A DNA stretch of 5,584 nucleotides from Bacillota bacterium (GTDB taxonomy: Bacteria > Bacillota_E > Sulfobacillia > Sulfobacillales > Sulfobacillaceae), in NCBI GenBank assembly GCA_021802375.1, contig JAKAAL010000343.1, positions 1-5,584 of the forward strand, read 5' to 3'. How positions within the stretch are numbered: position 1 is the stretch's first letter; every line of letters begins with the position of its first letter. This document shows positions 1-5,584 of the stretch, piece by piece. The notes beneath the pieces were generated by a model. That model was not told where the DNA came from. It did no database searches and saw only the letters and a list, made by a program, of their open reading frames with translations. The translations under genes and the position numbers were made by a program.

Positions 1-1162
1 CCTTGGGTTCTTCTTGACGGATACAATTTAACCACTATTGCGGTGGCATCGATCCCGCTAGCGGCGGTTTTTCATTTGCACGCCGCATCTTTAGGCCTCT
101 CGGCGTCCGCCATGTTGTTGGGTTCTGTGGTGGGTGAGATAAGTGCCGGCGTGTTGGCGGATCGACGGGGTAGGCGTACGCTCCTTATCGCAGATCTGGT
201 GATTTTTCTGGTCTTTTCCTTAATCTCAGCCGTAGTGGACCCGTATGTGTGGCTGGTGGCCTGCCGACTTGTGGTAGGCATTACGGTAGGGGCCGATTGC
301 GCGATTTCACCCACTTATCTGGCTGAATTTTCCCCAACCGAGACATCTAGATTTAATATGGGTTCCATGTGGGTGGCTTGGTCGGTGGGCGCGGTTGTAG
401 TACAACGATTTTCGCCCAATTTGAGCTGGAGGTTACTGTTTGCCCTGGGCATGGTGCCTGCGGCCATTGGCCTCCTCATGCGGGCACACCTGCCTGAATC
501 ACCACGATGGCTCACGCGTGCCACCAGAACGGAAAAATCGCCCGGATCGAGGCAATGGGCACCCGAGCTCGGTCGGGCCTGGGCTTTGGTGTTGGGACCA
601 TGGTTCTTTTTCGACTTTTCCTCTTATGGGCTCGGGTTGTTGCGCCTTTGCTTTTAACATCTCATGGCTATGCGTCGCATGCTACCGCGATTGGGAGCAC
701 AGGACTGGCGGCGTTAGTGGGTGGGTTGGGTTCCTTATGGGCGGCGTATCGGATTGATCGCCGCGGCCGGACGTTTTGGCAAGTGCGAGGATTTTTGTTA
801 TCGACCGGGGGCCTTTGGATGTTGGCCGGGTTTTTGCAATGGCGTACGCAGCGATTATGGTGGTGGGTGGCCTCATGGTAGTGAATTTCTTTATGGATAT
901 GGGGCCCGGTTTGACGGCGGGGATGCTACGCGCCGAAACTTTTCCGACATCCACACGGGCGACGGCCCAAGGATTGGCGACCGCTTTTATCCGTATTGGG
1001 GGTCTTCGTGTTGGGATTTTTGAGACACATGGGGAATTTGAGGGCATGCTTGCGGTTACCGGTGTGGCATCGTTGTGGGGCTGGTCGATGACGTGGCCGT
1101 TTCGCATTGAGCCCAACCAGGCGCCACTACCAGATTCCACTGTGTGTGACCTGTCGCAGTAA
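1..1162 (+). pseudogene. MFS transporter (sugar/metabolite porter type), 5'-truncated by window edge and multiply frameshifted
   Basis: This would encode a 12-helix major facilitator permease in the inner membrane; the substrate cannot be told. The frame is open from base 1, so the start lies outside. Seen in frame 1: a TM1 motif LLDGYNLTTIAV, the loop 2-3 signature GVLADRRGRR (148-177) and the sugar-porter motif PESPRWL (493-513), then WFFFDFSSYGLG, the expected start of TM7. The frame then hits a stop at 655-657. The second half continues in frame 3 from about 642 (APLLLTSHGY, then the repeated loop motif YRIDRRGR at 747-770) and in frame 2 from about 836 to the TAA at 1160-1162 (FFMDMGPG, AETFPTSTRATAQG). 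One missing base near 642 and one missing T in the T5 run at 831-835 would join the three frames. Two further compensating pairs are likely (about 520-570 and 998-1034, the latter starting in a G5 run). Family assignment is firm; whether this is true decay or sequence error is open. Confidence 0.85.
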
Positions 1163-1173
1163 ACATATACGGG

Positions 1174-1187
1174 GCATGGTCACATGC
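1174..1187. terminator. Possible small bidirectional hairpin between convergent genes
   Basis: GCATG-GTCA-CATGC forms a perfect 5-bp stem with a 4-nt loop. It lies in the 33-bp gap between the ends of the converging MFS remnant and nuoF. A TTTT follows at 1194-1197 on the plus strand. The stem is short and there is no proper U-tract on the minus side, so a terminator role is only suggested by position. Confidence 0.25.
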
Positions 1188-1195
1188 TACAAGTT

Positions 1196-2503
1196 TTAGA
1201 AAGCCAGGGTATCGGATTTGACTGTCGAGGCGGAGATCCCCATTGGGCAACAATGGTTCTCAATATGTTGTACGAATTCGTGCCGAAAGTGCTTCATGGC
1301 ACTTAACATAAATGGTAGGGAGGCATCCCCTAAGGGACATAAGCATTTGCCGCTAACATTGTCCGCGATGTCGGGCAATCGGGACAAATCGTCCATGGTG
1401 CCTAATCCCGCTTCGATGCGGTTTAAGACTTCGGTCATCCAGTAAGTGCCTTCACGACATGGCGTGCATTTACCGCACGATTCGGTCCGATAAAACTTTA
1501 GCACACGGGCAGCCGCACGCACCATATAGACGGTATCGTCGAGCACGATCACGCCCCCCGATCCTAGCATAGAACCGGCCTCTAATAACGACTCATAGTC
1601 GAGGTGTACATCAAAGTTTTCTGGAGCTAGTAAGGGTACCGAGCTGCCGCCTGGGATGACGGCCTTTAGAATATGGTCCTTAAGTGGGCCGCCGGCATCC
1701 TCGTAGAGTAGAGTATGCAGTGACGTGGCCAGGGGCCGTTCATAGTTACCGGGCCGCGTAATGCGACCACTAACGGAAAAGATTTTAAGGCCAGGAGAGT
1801 TTTCGGTCCCGTATTCTCGATACCATTGGGCTCCGTGGAGCATGATCATGGGAACATTCGCCACGGTTTCTGCGTTGTTAATGACTGTAGGTTGGCCGTA
1901 TAGGCCAACCTGTGCGGGAAACGGCGGTTTAATGCGAGGATGCCCCCTTTTACCTTCGAGAGACTCCAAGAGCGCAGTTTCTTCTCCGCAGATGTAGGCC
2001 CCGGCGCTACGAAAGATACTCACATTAATGGAAAAGTCCGAGTCAAAAATGTGAGTTCCAATATAGTGAGCCTGCCGTGCTTCATCGCGAGCGCGGCATA
2101 GAGATTCATAGCCAGCTAACATTTCGCCTCGAACAAAGATAAAGGCTTCGCGGACATTTAGCGCGTAAGCGGCAATGAGCAATCCCTCAATGATCTGATG
2201 CGGGTTGTGTTCGCTAAGTTCTCGATCTTTAAAGGTGCTCGGCTCGGCTTCATCGGCGTTCACTACTAGATAGCGTACTGGCGCTGATTGGTCGAGAAAA
2301 TTCCATTTACGACCTGTAGGGAAACCGGCCCCACCGCGGCCTCTAAGCCCAGAACGCGACACTTCGGTGAGTACCCGCTTTCGATCTATGGAAACCGCTT
2401 GTCGAAGTGCTTGGTATCCTTGATGAGACACATAAGTCGCTAAGGCATCAATGCCCGGAATATCACGGTGTCTTAATAGATAATGCACGGCGTGAGACCC
2501 CAT
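1196..2503 (-). CDS. nuoF: NuoF-family NADH dehydrogenase subunit (FMN and 4Fe-4S), intact
   Basis: This is a 435-residue protein of normal NuoF length (about 420-450). It belongs to the cytoplasmic NADH-oxidising module of complex I and related diaphorases, where NADH reduces FMN and electrons pass to the N3 4Fe-4S cluster. Visible motifs are GRGGAGFPTGRKW (55-67) and NADEAEPSTFKDRE (83-96) for NADH/FMN binding, and GAYICGEETALLESLEG (168-184). Cluster cysteines are C343, C346 and C349 in SCGKCTPCREG, plus C389 in CLCPLGDA. The ATG at 2503-2501 overlaps the TAA of the Rieske gene by one base (TAATG), so translation is probably coupled; no strong SD is seen. There is no nuoE or nuoG next to it, and a Rieske gene is its neighbour. 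This makes an accessory electron-transfer complex, or an orphan paralogue, more likely than the main complex I operon. It is the only clean gene in the right-to-left operon downstream of 3980. Confidence 0.88.
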   Translation of the reverse strand: MGSHAVHYLLRHRDIPGIDALATYVSHQGYQALRQAVSIDRKRVLTEVSRSGLRGRGGAGFPTGRKWNFLDQSAPVRYLVVNADEAEPSTFKDRELSEHNPHQIIEGLLIAAYALNVREAFIFVRGEMLAGYESLCRARDEARQAHYIGTHIFDSDFSINVSIFRSAGAYICGEETALLESLEGKRGHPRIKPPFPAQVGLYGQPTVINNAETVANVPMIMLHGAQWYREYGTENSPGLKIFSVSGRITRPGNYERPLATSLHTLLYEDAGGPLKDHILKAVIPGGSSVPLLAPENFDVHLDYESLLEAGSMLGSGGVIVLDDTVYMVRAAARVLKFYRTESCGKCTPCREGTYWMTEVLNRIEAGLGTMDDLSRLPDIADNVSGKCLCPLGDASLPFMLSAMKHFRHEFVQHIENHCCPMGISASTVKSDTLAF

Positions 2504-2803
2504 TAGACATCTTCAGGGGATAAGAATACATTGCCATTCTCAACTTGCACCGCAAATACTGCAATAGGGCGGAATGCTGGCATTTTCACGGCTGCCCCCG
2601 TACGAATGTCAAATTGCCCCCCATGACGGGGACATGTCACAATGTACTCATGATATTCCGTGGGAACACGTATCATCGGTCGCATAGACGACATCATCGG
2701 CCCGATACAAAGCAATGGCTCGATCATTGACTTCCACCAGATATGGAGTATTCGTATCGATATCGTCGATTCCAGCCACCTTAATCCAGGTTTTAGTAGC
2801 CAT
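2503..2803 (-). pseudogene. Rieske [2Fe-2S] ferredoxin, inactivated by a deletion inside the cluster motif
   Basis: This was a small soluble Rieske-type ferredoxin of about 105-110 residues, like those that feed oxygenases or reductases. From the ATG at 2803 the frame reads MATKTWIKVAGIDDID and reaches CSH (C46, H48; DNA 2668-2660), then stops at TGA 2650-2648. The second half is in another frame: EYIVTCPRHGGQFDIRTG, with CPRH at 2634-2623, running to a natural C-terminus at TAA 2505-2503. Rieske domains have CxH, 15-17 residues, then CxxH. Only 25 nt separate the two halves here, where 45-51 are expected. A loss of 20, 23 or 26 bp therefore both removes the loop between the ligands and shifts the frame. 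The SD AAGGAG (2820-2815) lies in the end of the preceding gene, 11 nt before the ATG. As written, no functional cluster could form. Confidence 0.85.
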
Positions 2804-2806
2804 CGG

Positions 2807-3240
2807 TTAACGTTCTCCTTCGCGATCAAAGTGCGAAACGAGCATGGGCGACGCCGGATCACCTTGCCAAAGACGGCGGCGTCGTTTTAATTCCAAAGAT
2901 AAACGCCAATATCCATATAGTGGGGGTTTATGGTAAGTAGCCAAGGGCGTTAATAAATCACGTAAGGCAATGGATAGTTCCCTTAAGCGATCATCCTCTG
3001 CTAATACTTCGACCGTGGCGTGGTCCATTGCAATGAGTAGACGATGATCTGGGGATAACATCACTGCCAAACCCAGGTCACCGCCCAGATCTTCAATCAT
3101 CAGGCGTCGGGTGCCACTCCAGTATTCCGCGATCATGCCTTCCCAAATTTGCCACCATGGTAGCACTGGTACCATCTCCCTCTCGTTCCCTGTCGATGAT
3201 GATCCCAAGTCAATAAGGATGGCGTCGTGATTTGCGTCAC
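2807..3240 (-). pseudogene. Unknown protein (about 144 aa if repaired), probably one-base frameshift near its N-terminus
   Basis: I do not recognise the family. The best start is a GTG at 3240-3238 with AGGAG 6 nt upstream, giving the beginning MTQITTPSLLTWDHH. That frame ends after 35 codons. The longer frame, with WWQIWEGMIAEYWSG, a strand-rich middle and a basic C-terminal stretch (LELKRRRRLW), is open to TAA 2809-2807. One missing A at the AA pair 3187-3186 would join them as HHRQGNEREMVPV. An alternative is a shorter intact 122-aa protein from ATG 3175, but GGGAG then abuts the start with no spacer. There are no membrane segments and no cysteine clusters. The gene ends 3 nt before the Rieske ATG and carries that gene's SD, so it belonged to the same operon. 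Confidence 0.55.
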
Positions 3241-3460
3241 GTCCCGCTCCTTTTCTGCGGATTTTATGCAGGGAGTCGTAACGGGTCATCGGTTCATTGC
3301 CAAAAATGGTTAGAGTTCTGGGCGTGGAGCAGAGAGCGTTGTGACTTGTAGGGGTGCCTTTTGGTCGATACTGTCGAATGATTACCGAGTGGAGGTTGGG
3401 TCGGTAGTGCAAGAACTGCACACCGTGACAGTCCCATGCTTACAGATTTTTTCGTTACAA
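3241..3460 (-). other. Degenerate stretch of the operon, no intact frame
   Basis: All three minus frames are read here without a convincing gene. One carries a Cys/His-rich segment CNEKICKHGTVTVCSSC (3459-3409), but it meets TAG (3475-3473) before it and several stops after it. A second frame is open from 3421 toward 2807 (HYRPNLHSVIIRQYRPKG) but has no SD and a shadow-like composition. The third ends at TGA overlapping the GTG of the next gene (GTGA), an arrangement expected for coupled genes, but it also has internal TGA and TAA stops. I read it as remnants of one or two small genes damaged by more than one indel. Confidence 0.35.
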
Positions 3461-3855
3461 TTATGCGTCCGCTAGAAGGCGACCTCCACATCATGTCGTT
3501 ATTTAGGTTGGGTTGCCAATAGGACGCCAAGCGGAGTAATTGTTGTTCGCGGCGGTATGTTTCACGCATCTCTAAAGCGGACGACAAATTTTTAACAAAC
3601 TCTGTTAAACGAGCCTATGTTTCTTGGGGTAGGTCAAATAGTGGGAAGATCTCGGTAATCCGGGTAATGATGACTTTCCAGTGCTCGTCTCCTCTCTGGC
3701 ATTGTTCTTTACATGCTTAGTCCAACGACTGAAAAAACCAGATGAGTAATTTAGCGGGTTTTTGAGCCTGTACGAATTGTCGTGCGGCCAACCGATCGGT
3801 CGGGCGTGAGCCGTTTGATATCGATCTCGACTTCCGTTTCCTAAATGGTCATCAT
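3461..3855 (-). pseudogene. Unknown helical protein, broken by a 4-bp duplication and in-frame stops
   Basis: The family is not recognised. A good SD, GGGAGG (3865-3860), precedes ATGATG at 3855/3852, giving MMTI, TAG (3843-3841), then ETEVEIDIKRLTP. At 3803-3796 the coding strand has CCGACCGA. Removing one CCGA restores TPDRLAARQFVQAQ and a long coding-like frame: KPAKLLIWFFQSLD, TAA (3719-3717), ACKEQCQRGDEHWKVI, PLFDLPQET, TAG (3617-3615), ARLTEFVKNLSSALEMRE, then LLRLASYWQPNLNND. The segment is amphipathic and looks alpha-helical. The 3' end is uncertain; a nearby frame ends at TAA 3463-3461. Three stops plus a frameshift rule out a product of normal length. The coding character is judged by eye. 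Confidence 0.5.
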
Positions 3856-3979
3856 GTTTCCTCCCGGTGGTGCATTGAATTGCCTCTGTCTCCGGCAATC
3901 GCCCCGTATTGCATCTTAATTCCGAGCTCCCATCGTGCATACCTAGCATATCTTTAAGTAGTCGATGAATGTCCATCAC
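3852..3979 (-). pseudogene. Remnant of a short first gene of the operon
   Basis: A GTG/ATG start at 3979/3976 gives MDIHRLLKDMLGMHDGSSE. Another frame, containing LGIKMQYGAIAGDRGNS, ends at TGA 3854-3852, overlapping the next gene's ATG as ATGA. One missing base between these two frames would give a protein of about 41 residues coupled to the gene below. The frame that stays open to 3605 beyond this point looks like a shadow (rich in H, S, R, N, P) and runs over the next gene. No family is recognised and the SD is poor, so this is tentative. Confidence 0.3.
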
Positions 3980-3987
3980 CTAACCAT

Positions 3988-4024
3988 ACCGTAAGCTGAT
4001 CGTGGCGCTAAAAGGCGTTACGGT
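3988..4024. promoter_or_regulatory. Wide inverted repeat upstream of the damaged operon
   Basis: ACCGTAA (3988-3994) and TTACGGT (4018-4024) are perfect 7-bp inverted copies with 30 bp between their equivalent positions, about three helical turns. They sit just upstream of the first start codon of the minus-strand operon (3979). This fits two half-sites or paired operators for a regulator, but there is no further evidence. No convincing -35/-10 pair is visible. Confidence 0.3.
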
Positions 4025-4123
4025 CCCCGGAAGAACGCATGGGCGGCGGTGCCCCGGACATTCGCACTGTTTACCGTGCACGTAGAATAGTTTTGAGTTT
4101 GATGAGCAATAAAGGCGGCGGTT

Positions 4124-4195
4124 ATGCACCTATCTATGGTGCCGGTTCAGGGCACAAGCCACTCCATGCGCCTATCTATGCAGGCGGTTCCCTGC
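4124..4195. repeat. Imperfect direct repeat copying the 3' end of the SHOCT gene
   Basis: Two units of about 30 bp start at 4124 and 4166 (42-bp period) and share ATGC, R, CCTATCTATG at their left side and CGGTTC further on; 23 of 30 positions match by eye. The right-hand unit covers the SHOCT gene's last codons and TAG stop (EPPA-stop). The left-hand unit, read on the minus strand, repeats it as EPAP-stop in the same frame. Unit 1 also contains GCACC-TATCTAT-GGTGC, a possible hairpin. The rest of the 3980-4175 gap holds no gene that I can support. Confidence 0.5.
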
Positions 4196-4418
4196 GTACT
4201 ATAGTTTCGACTAACTGGTCCAATTCCTTGTGGGAAATCTCACCTCGGGCGTATCGTTCACGGACGATACTTAGTGGTTCTCTCTCGCGTTGATTTAACG
4301 AAGGGCGCTTAGTGTGTGCGAATAAGGGATATGCTCCCACAAGCGCTACAACGGCCACGAAAGGCATTCCCATTAAGGCCAAAATCCACCAGGAGTTCAT
4401 CCCCATCATCATCGGCAT
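4176..4418 (-). CDS. Small membrane protein with C-terminal SHOCT domain
   Basis: This is an 80-residue protein. Residues 10-33 are a single hydrophobic span (WWILALMGMPFVAVVALVGAY) after a Met-rich N-terminus (MPMMMGMNS). A polar linker then leads to a SHOCT motif at about 47-75 (PLSIVRERYARGEISHKELDQL), which matches the family pattern of a short two-helix domain with RYARGEIS. SHOCT proteins are often short, membrane-anchored and of unknown role, possibly mediating oligomerisation; no specific function can be given. The ATG at 4418 lies 8 nt after AGGAG (4431-4427); a GTG at 4421 with 5-nt spacing is also possible. An upstream in-frame ATG at 4463 lies beyond the SD and is less likely. It points the same way as the damaged operon but is about 200 bp from it. 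It is divergent from the reductase gene. Confidence 0.8.
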   Translation of the reverse strand: MPMMMGMNSWWILALMGMPFVAVVALVGAYPLFAHTKRPSLNQREREPLSIVRERYARGEISHKELDQLVETIVRREPPA

Positions 4419-4500
4419 CACAAGTTCTCCTCTCTCATCGAGTCCTATGGATGGGGCCAGCATCGGAGCAAGCGATGATCTCCTAGCAAATTATCTCACA

Positions 4501-4518
4501 CTGCCGTTAAATCGGCAG
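4501..4518. promoter_or_regulatory. Perfect 18-bp palindrome/hairpin in the divergent intergenic region
   Basis: CTGCCG-TTAAAT-CGGCAG has a perfect 6-bp GC-rich stem and an AT-rich 6-nt centre. It lies between the divergent SHOCT and reductase genes. It could be an operator for a dimeric regulator controlling both, or a weak terminator, since GGAGATTTTAC follows on the plus strand. Its position upstream of both starts favours an operator. On the minus strand, TGTGAGATAAT follows it immediately and resembles a -10 region for the SHOCT gene, though no matching -35 is seen. Confidence 0.4.
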
Positions 4519-4593
4519 CGGAGATTTTACGAGGCGCTCGTGTACCCCATGCCACCCCGAGATTGTTTCTTGATGTATTGCTTGTTAATAAGA

Positions 4594-4609
4594 AGTATGA
4601 AAGAATACT
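4594..4609. promoter_or_regulatory. Small inverted repeat in the reductase promoter region
   Basis: AGTAT-GAAAGA-ATACT is a perfect 5-bp inverted repeat in an AT-rich stretch (about 4565-4620), 42 bp before the reductase start codon. The stretch has TTGATG, TTGCTT and CATAAA elements, so the promoter probably lies here, but no pair is clear enough to name. The repeat may be an operator, or chance in AT-rich DNA. Confidence 0.25.
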
Positions 4610-4650
4610 ACCATAAATGTTTTGCGAATGATCGACGAGGAGGAGAACGT

Positions 4651-5584
4651 ATGGCTCTGTATCCGTATCTCATCATTGGAGGAGGAATGGCTGCCCGCGC
4701 AGCTATTGATGGGGTTCGCGCGTATGATCCAGATAGCTTGATTGGTGTGGTCGGAGCCGAATCCTTTCCACCCTATAAACGACCAACCTTAACCAAAGGG
4801 TTGTGGCGAGGCACCCGCATGGAAGAAATTTGGTTAGACATGGCTCCCAATGATGGAGAGATTGTATGGCATCTAGGAAGCCCCGTCGTCACGGTGGATT
4901 CGACCACTCATCAAGTAATAACCGAAGGAGGTGGCTCTTTTCAATATAGCCGTCTGTTGTTGGCGACGGGTGGACGTCCTCAGATGTTCGCTGGAAGTGG
5001 AACGGCAGTCTTTTATCCAGTATCGTTGGCAGAACATATACGACTTTCGCGGGCGCTAGCAAATGGGGATCACCGCATTTTAGTCATCGGGGGTGGTTTC
5101 ATTGGATCCGAAATGGCCGCAGCGCTTGCGACCGCAGGCCATCGCGTCGTCTGGGCGATGCTCGAGTCCGATCCGTTTGCGAATCGATTCCCCTCCGTTC
5201 TTAGTAATCAATTGAGGGCTACGTACGAGGCACATGGCGTCGAGATTGTGCCGAACTTTGCCGTAAACCGTATTGAAGAGGGTGACGGTCCAGTGGCAGT
5301 GCAGGCGAATGGCCGCATTATCACCGCGGATCTGGCTGTTGTGGGCATTGGTTTTGTCCCCAATGACGATTTAGGGCGTCCGCTCGGACTGGTATCGACA
5401 GCAAGAGGGATTGCGGTAGATCGCTACGGTCAGACCAAGGACATGGATATTTTTGCCGCGGGGGACGTTGCACGTATTGCGGGAGCGAGTCACATCTCGA
5501 TGCATGAAGATCAGGCCTTGGTTCACGGACGCCTGGTTGGGAGTAATATGGCTGGAGCCCGCCTACCCTATCACCACATGCCGT
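4651..5584 (+). CDS. FAD-dependent NAD(P)H:ferredoxin/AIF-type oxidoreductase, 3' end outside window
   Basis: The first 311 codons of a pyridine-nucleotide disulfide oxidoreductase-fold flavoprotein are clean and open to the window edge; the family is usually about 380-410 residues. It would pass electrons from NAD(P)H through FAD to a ferredoxin or similar acceptor in the cytoplasm. Visible in order: the FAD dinucleotide motif IIGGGMAARAA (8-18), PPYKRPTLTKGLW (40-52) typical of the ferredoxin reductase/AIF group, LLLATGGRP (102-110), the NAD(P)H motif ILVIGGGFIGSEMAAAL (143-159), and the second FAD motif IFAAGDVA (267-274). No CxxxxC redox disulfide follows the first motif, which separates it from lipoamide or glutathione reductases. 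The start is fixed by AGGAGG (4638-4643), 7 nt before the ATG. A Rieske ferredoxin would be a natural partner; the only one here is broken. Exact substrate unknown. Confidence 0.88.
   Translation, partial: MALYPYLIIGGGMAARAAIDGVRAYDPDSLIGVVGAESFPPYKRPTLTKGLWRGTRMEEIWLDMAPNDGEIVWHLGSPVVTVDSTTHQVITEGGGSFQYSRLLLATGGRPQMFAGSGTAVFYPVSLAEHIRLSRALANGDHRILVIGGGFIGSEMAAALATAGHRVVWAMLESDPFANRFPSVLSNQLRATYEAHGVEIVPNFAVNRIEEGDGPVAVQANGRIITADLAVVGIGFVPNDDLGRPLGLVSTARGIAVDRYGQTKDMDIFAAGDVARIAGASHISMHEDQALVHGRLVGSNMAGARLPYHHMP

Noticed and set aside
682..1140. Long minus-strand ORF opposite the MFS remnant
   Set aside because: The plus strand has clear MFS motifs across this interval; the minus ORF shows no domain and is a shadow.
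1761..1997. Plus-strand ORF inside nuoF
   Set aside because: It lies wholly opposite conserved NuoF motifs and has no features of its own.
3461..3855. Alternative genetic code with TAA/TAG read as Gln
   Set aside because: Frameshifts accompany the stops, CAA/CAG are used in the same frame, and nuoF ends normally at TAA.
3605..3979. Open 124-codon minus frame taken as one gene
   Set aside because: Beyond about residue 40 its composition is shadow-like (His, Ser, Arg, Asn, Pro), and it runs across a better SD-led start at 3855 and the ATGA overlap.
4039..4293. Plus-strand ORF with Gly/Tyr repeats
   Set aside because: No good SD, and it overlaps the SHOCT gene antisense for over 100 bp; the repeat is explained by duplication of that gene's 3' end. 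Kept only as a finding.
1..5584. CRISPR array, tRNA, rRNA or insertion sequence
   Set aside because: No regularly spaced repeats beyond the single pair near 4124-4195, no cloverleaf noticed, and no transposase motifs or terminal inverted repeats that could explain the gene damage.

Overview
The sequence reads as a mid-GC bacterial chromosome or large plasmid segment. Genes use ATG and GTG starts, and several have strong AGGAG-type ribosome binding sites. This would suit a Firmicutes-like organism, possibly an acidophile of the Sulfobacillus type, but that placement is a guess because no marker gene is present. The most striking property is that most of the window is gene wreckage. Only three reading frames are clean: a NuoF-family protein, a small SHOCT-domain membrane protein and a flavoprotein reductase that runs off the right edge.

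Layout. Positions 1-1162 (+) hold the rest of a sugar/metabolite-type MFS transporter, broken by at least two net frameshifts and probably two compensating pairs. It converges on a minus-strand cluster. In transcription order (right to left) that cluster contains: an 80-aa membrane/SHOCT protein (4418-4176); an intergenic stretch with a 42-bp-spaced direct repeat that copies the 3' end of the SHOCT gene, plus a wide inverted repeat; a tiny damaged ORF (3979-3852); a damaged gene of unknown family with a 4-bp tandem duplication and three in-frame stops (3855 to about 3461); an unresolvable degenerate stretch (about 3460-3241); a damaged unknown gene (3240-2807); a Rieske [2Fe-2S] ferredoxin gene with a deletion inside its cluster-binding motif (2803-2503); and an intact nuoF-type gene (2503-1196). 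To the right of the SHOCT gene, a divergent intergenic region with a perfect 18-bp hairpin/palindrome leads to the plus-strand ferredoxin/AIF-type NAD(P)H reductase (4651-5584, partial).

How the genes fit together. The ATGA, GTGA and TAATG overlaps, the 3-nt gap, and the Shine-Dalgarno sites that survive at the damaged junctions indicate that the minus-strand genes once formed one tightly coupled operon. It encoded small unknown proteins, a Rieske ferredoxin and an NADH-oxidising FMN/4Fe-4S subunit. Together with the nearby FAD reductase this suggests a soluble NAD(P)H-linked electron-transfer module. The hydroxylase, hydrogenase or other terminal enzyme it may have served is not in the window. 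The ferredoxin and upstream genes are inactivated while nuoF, last in the operon, remains open. Either inactivation is recent or nuoF is kept for its own use. An alternative is sequencing or assembly error: the homopolymer indels fit that reading, but the roughly 20-26-bp deletion, the 4-bp duplication and the multiple in-frame stops fit it less well.
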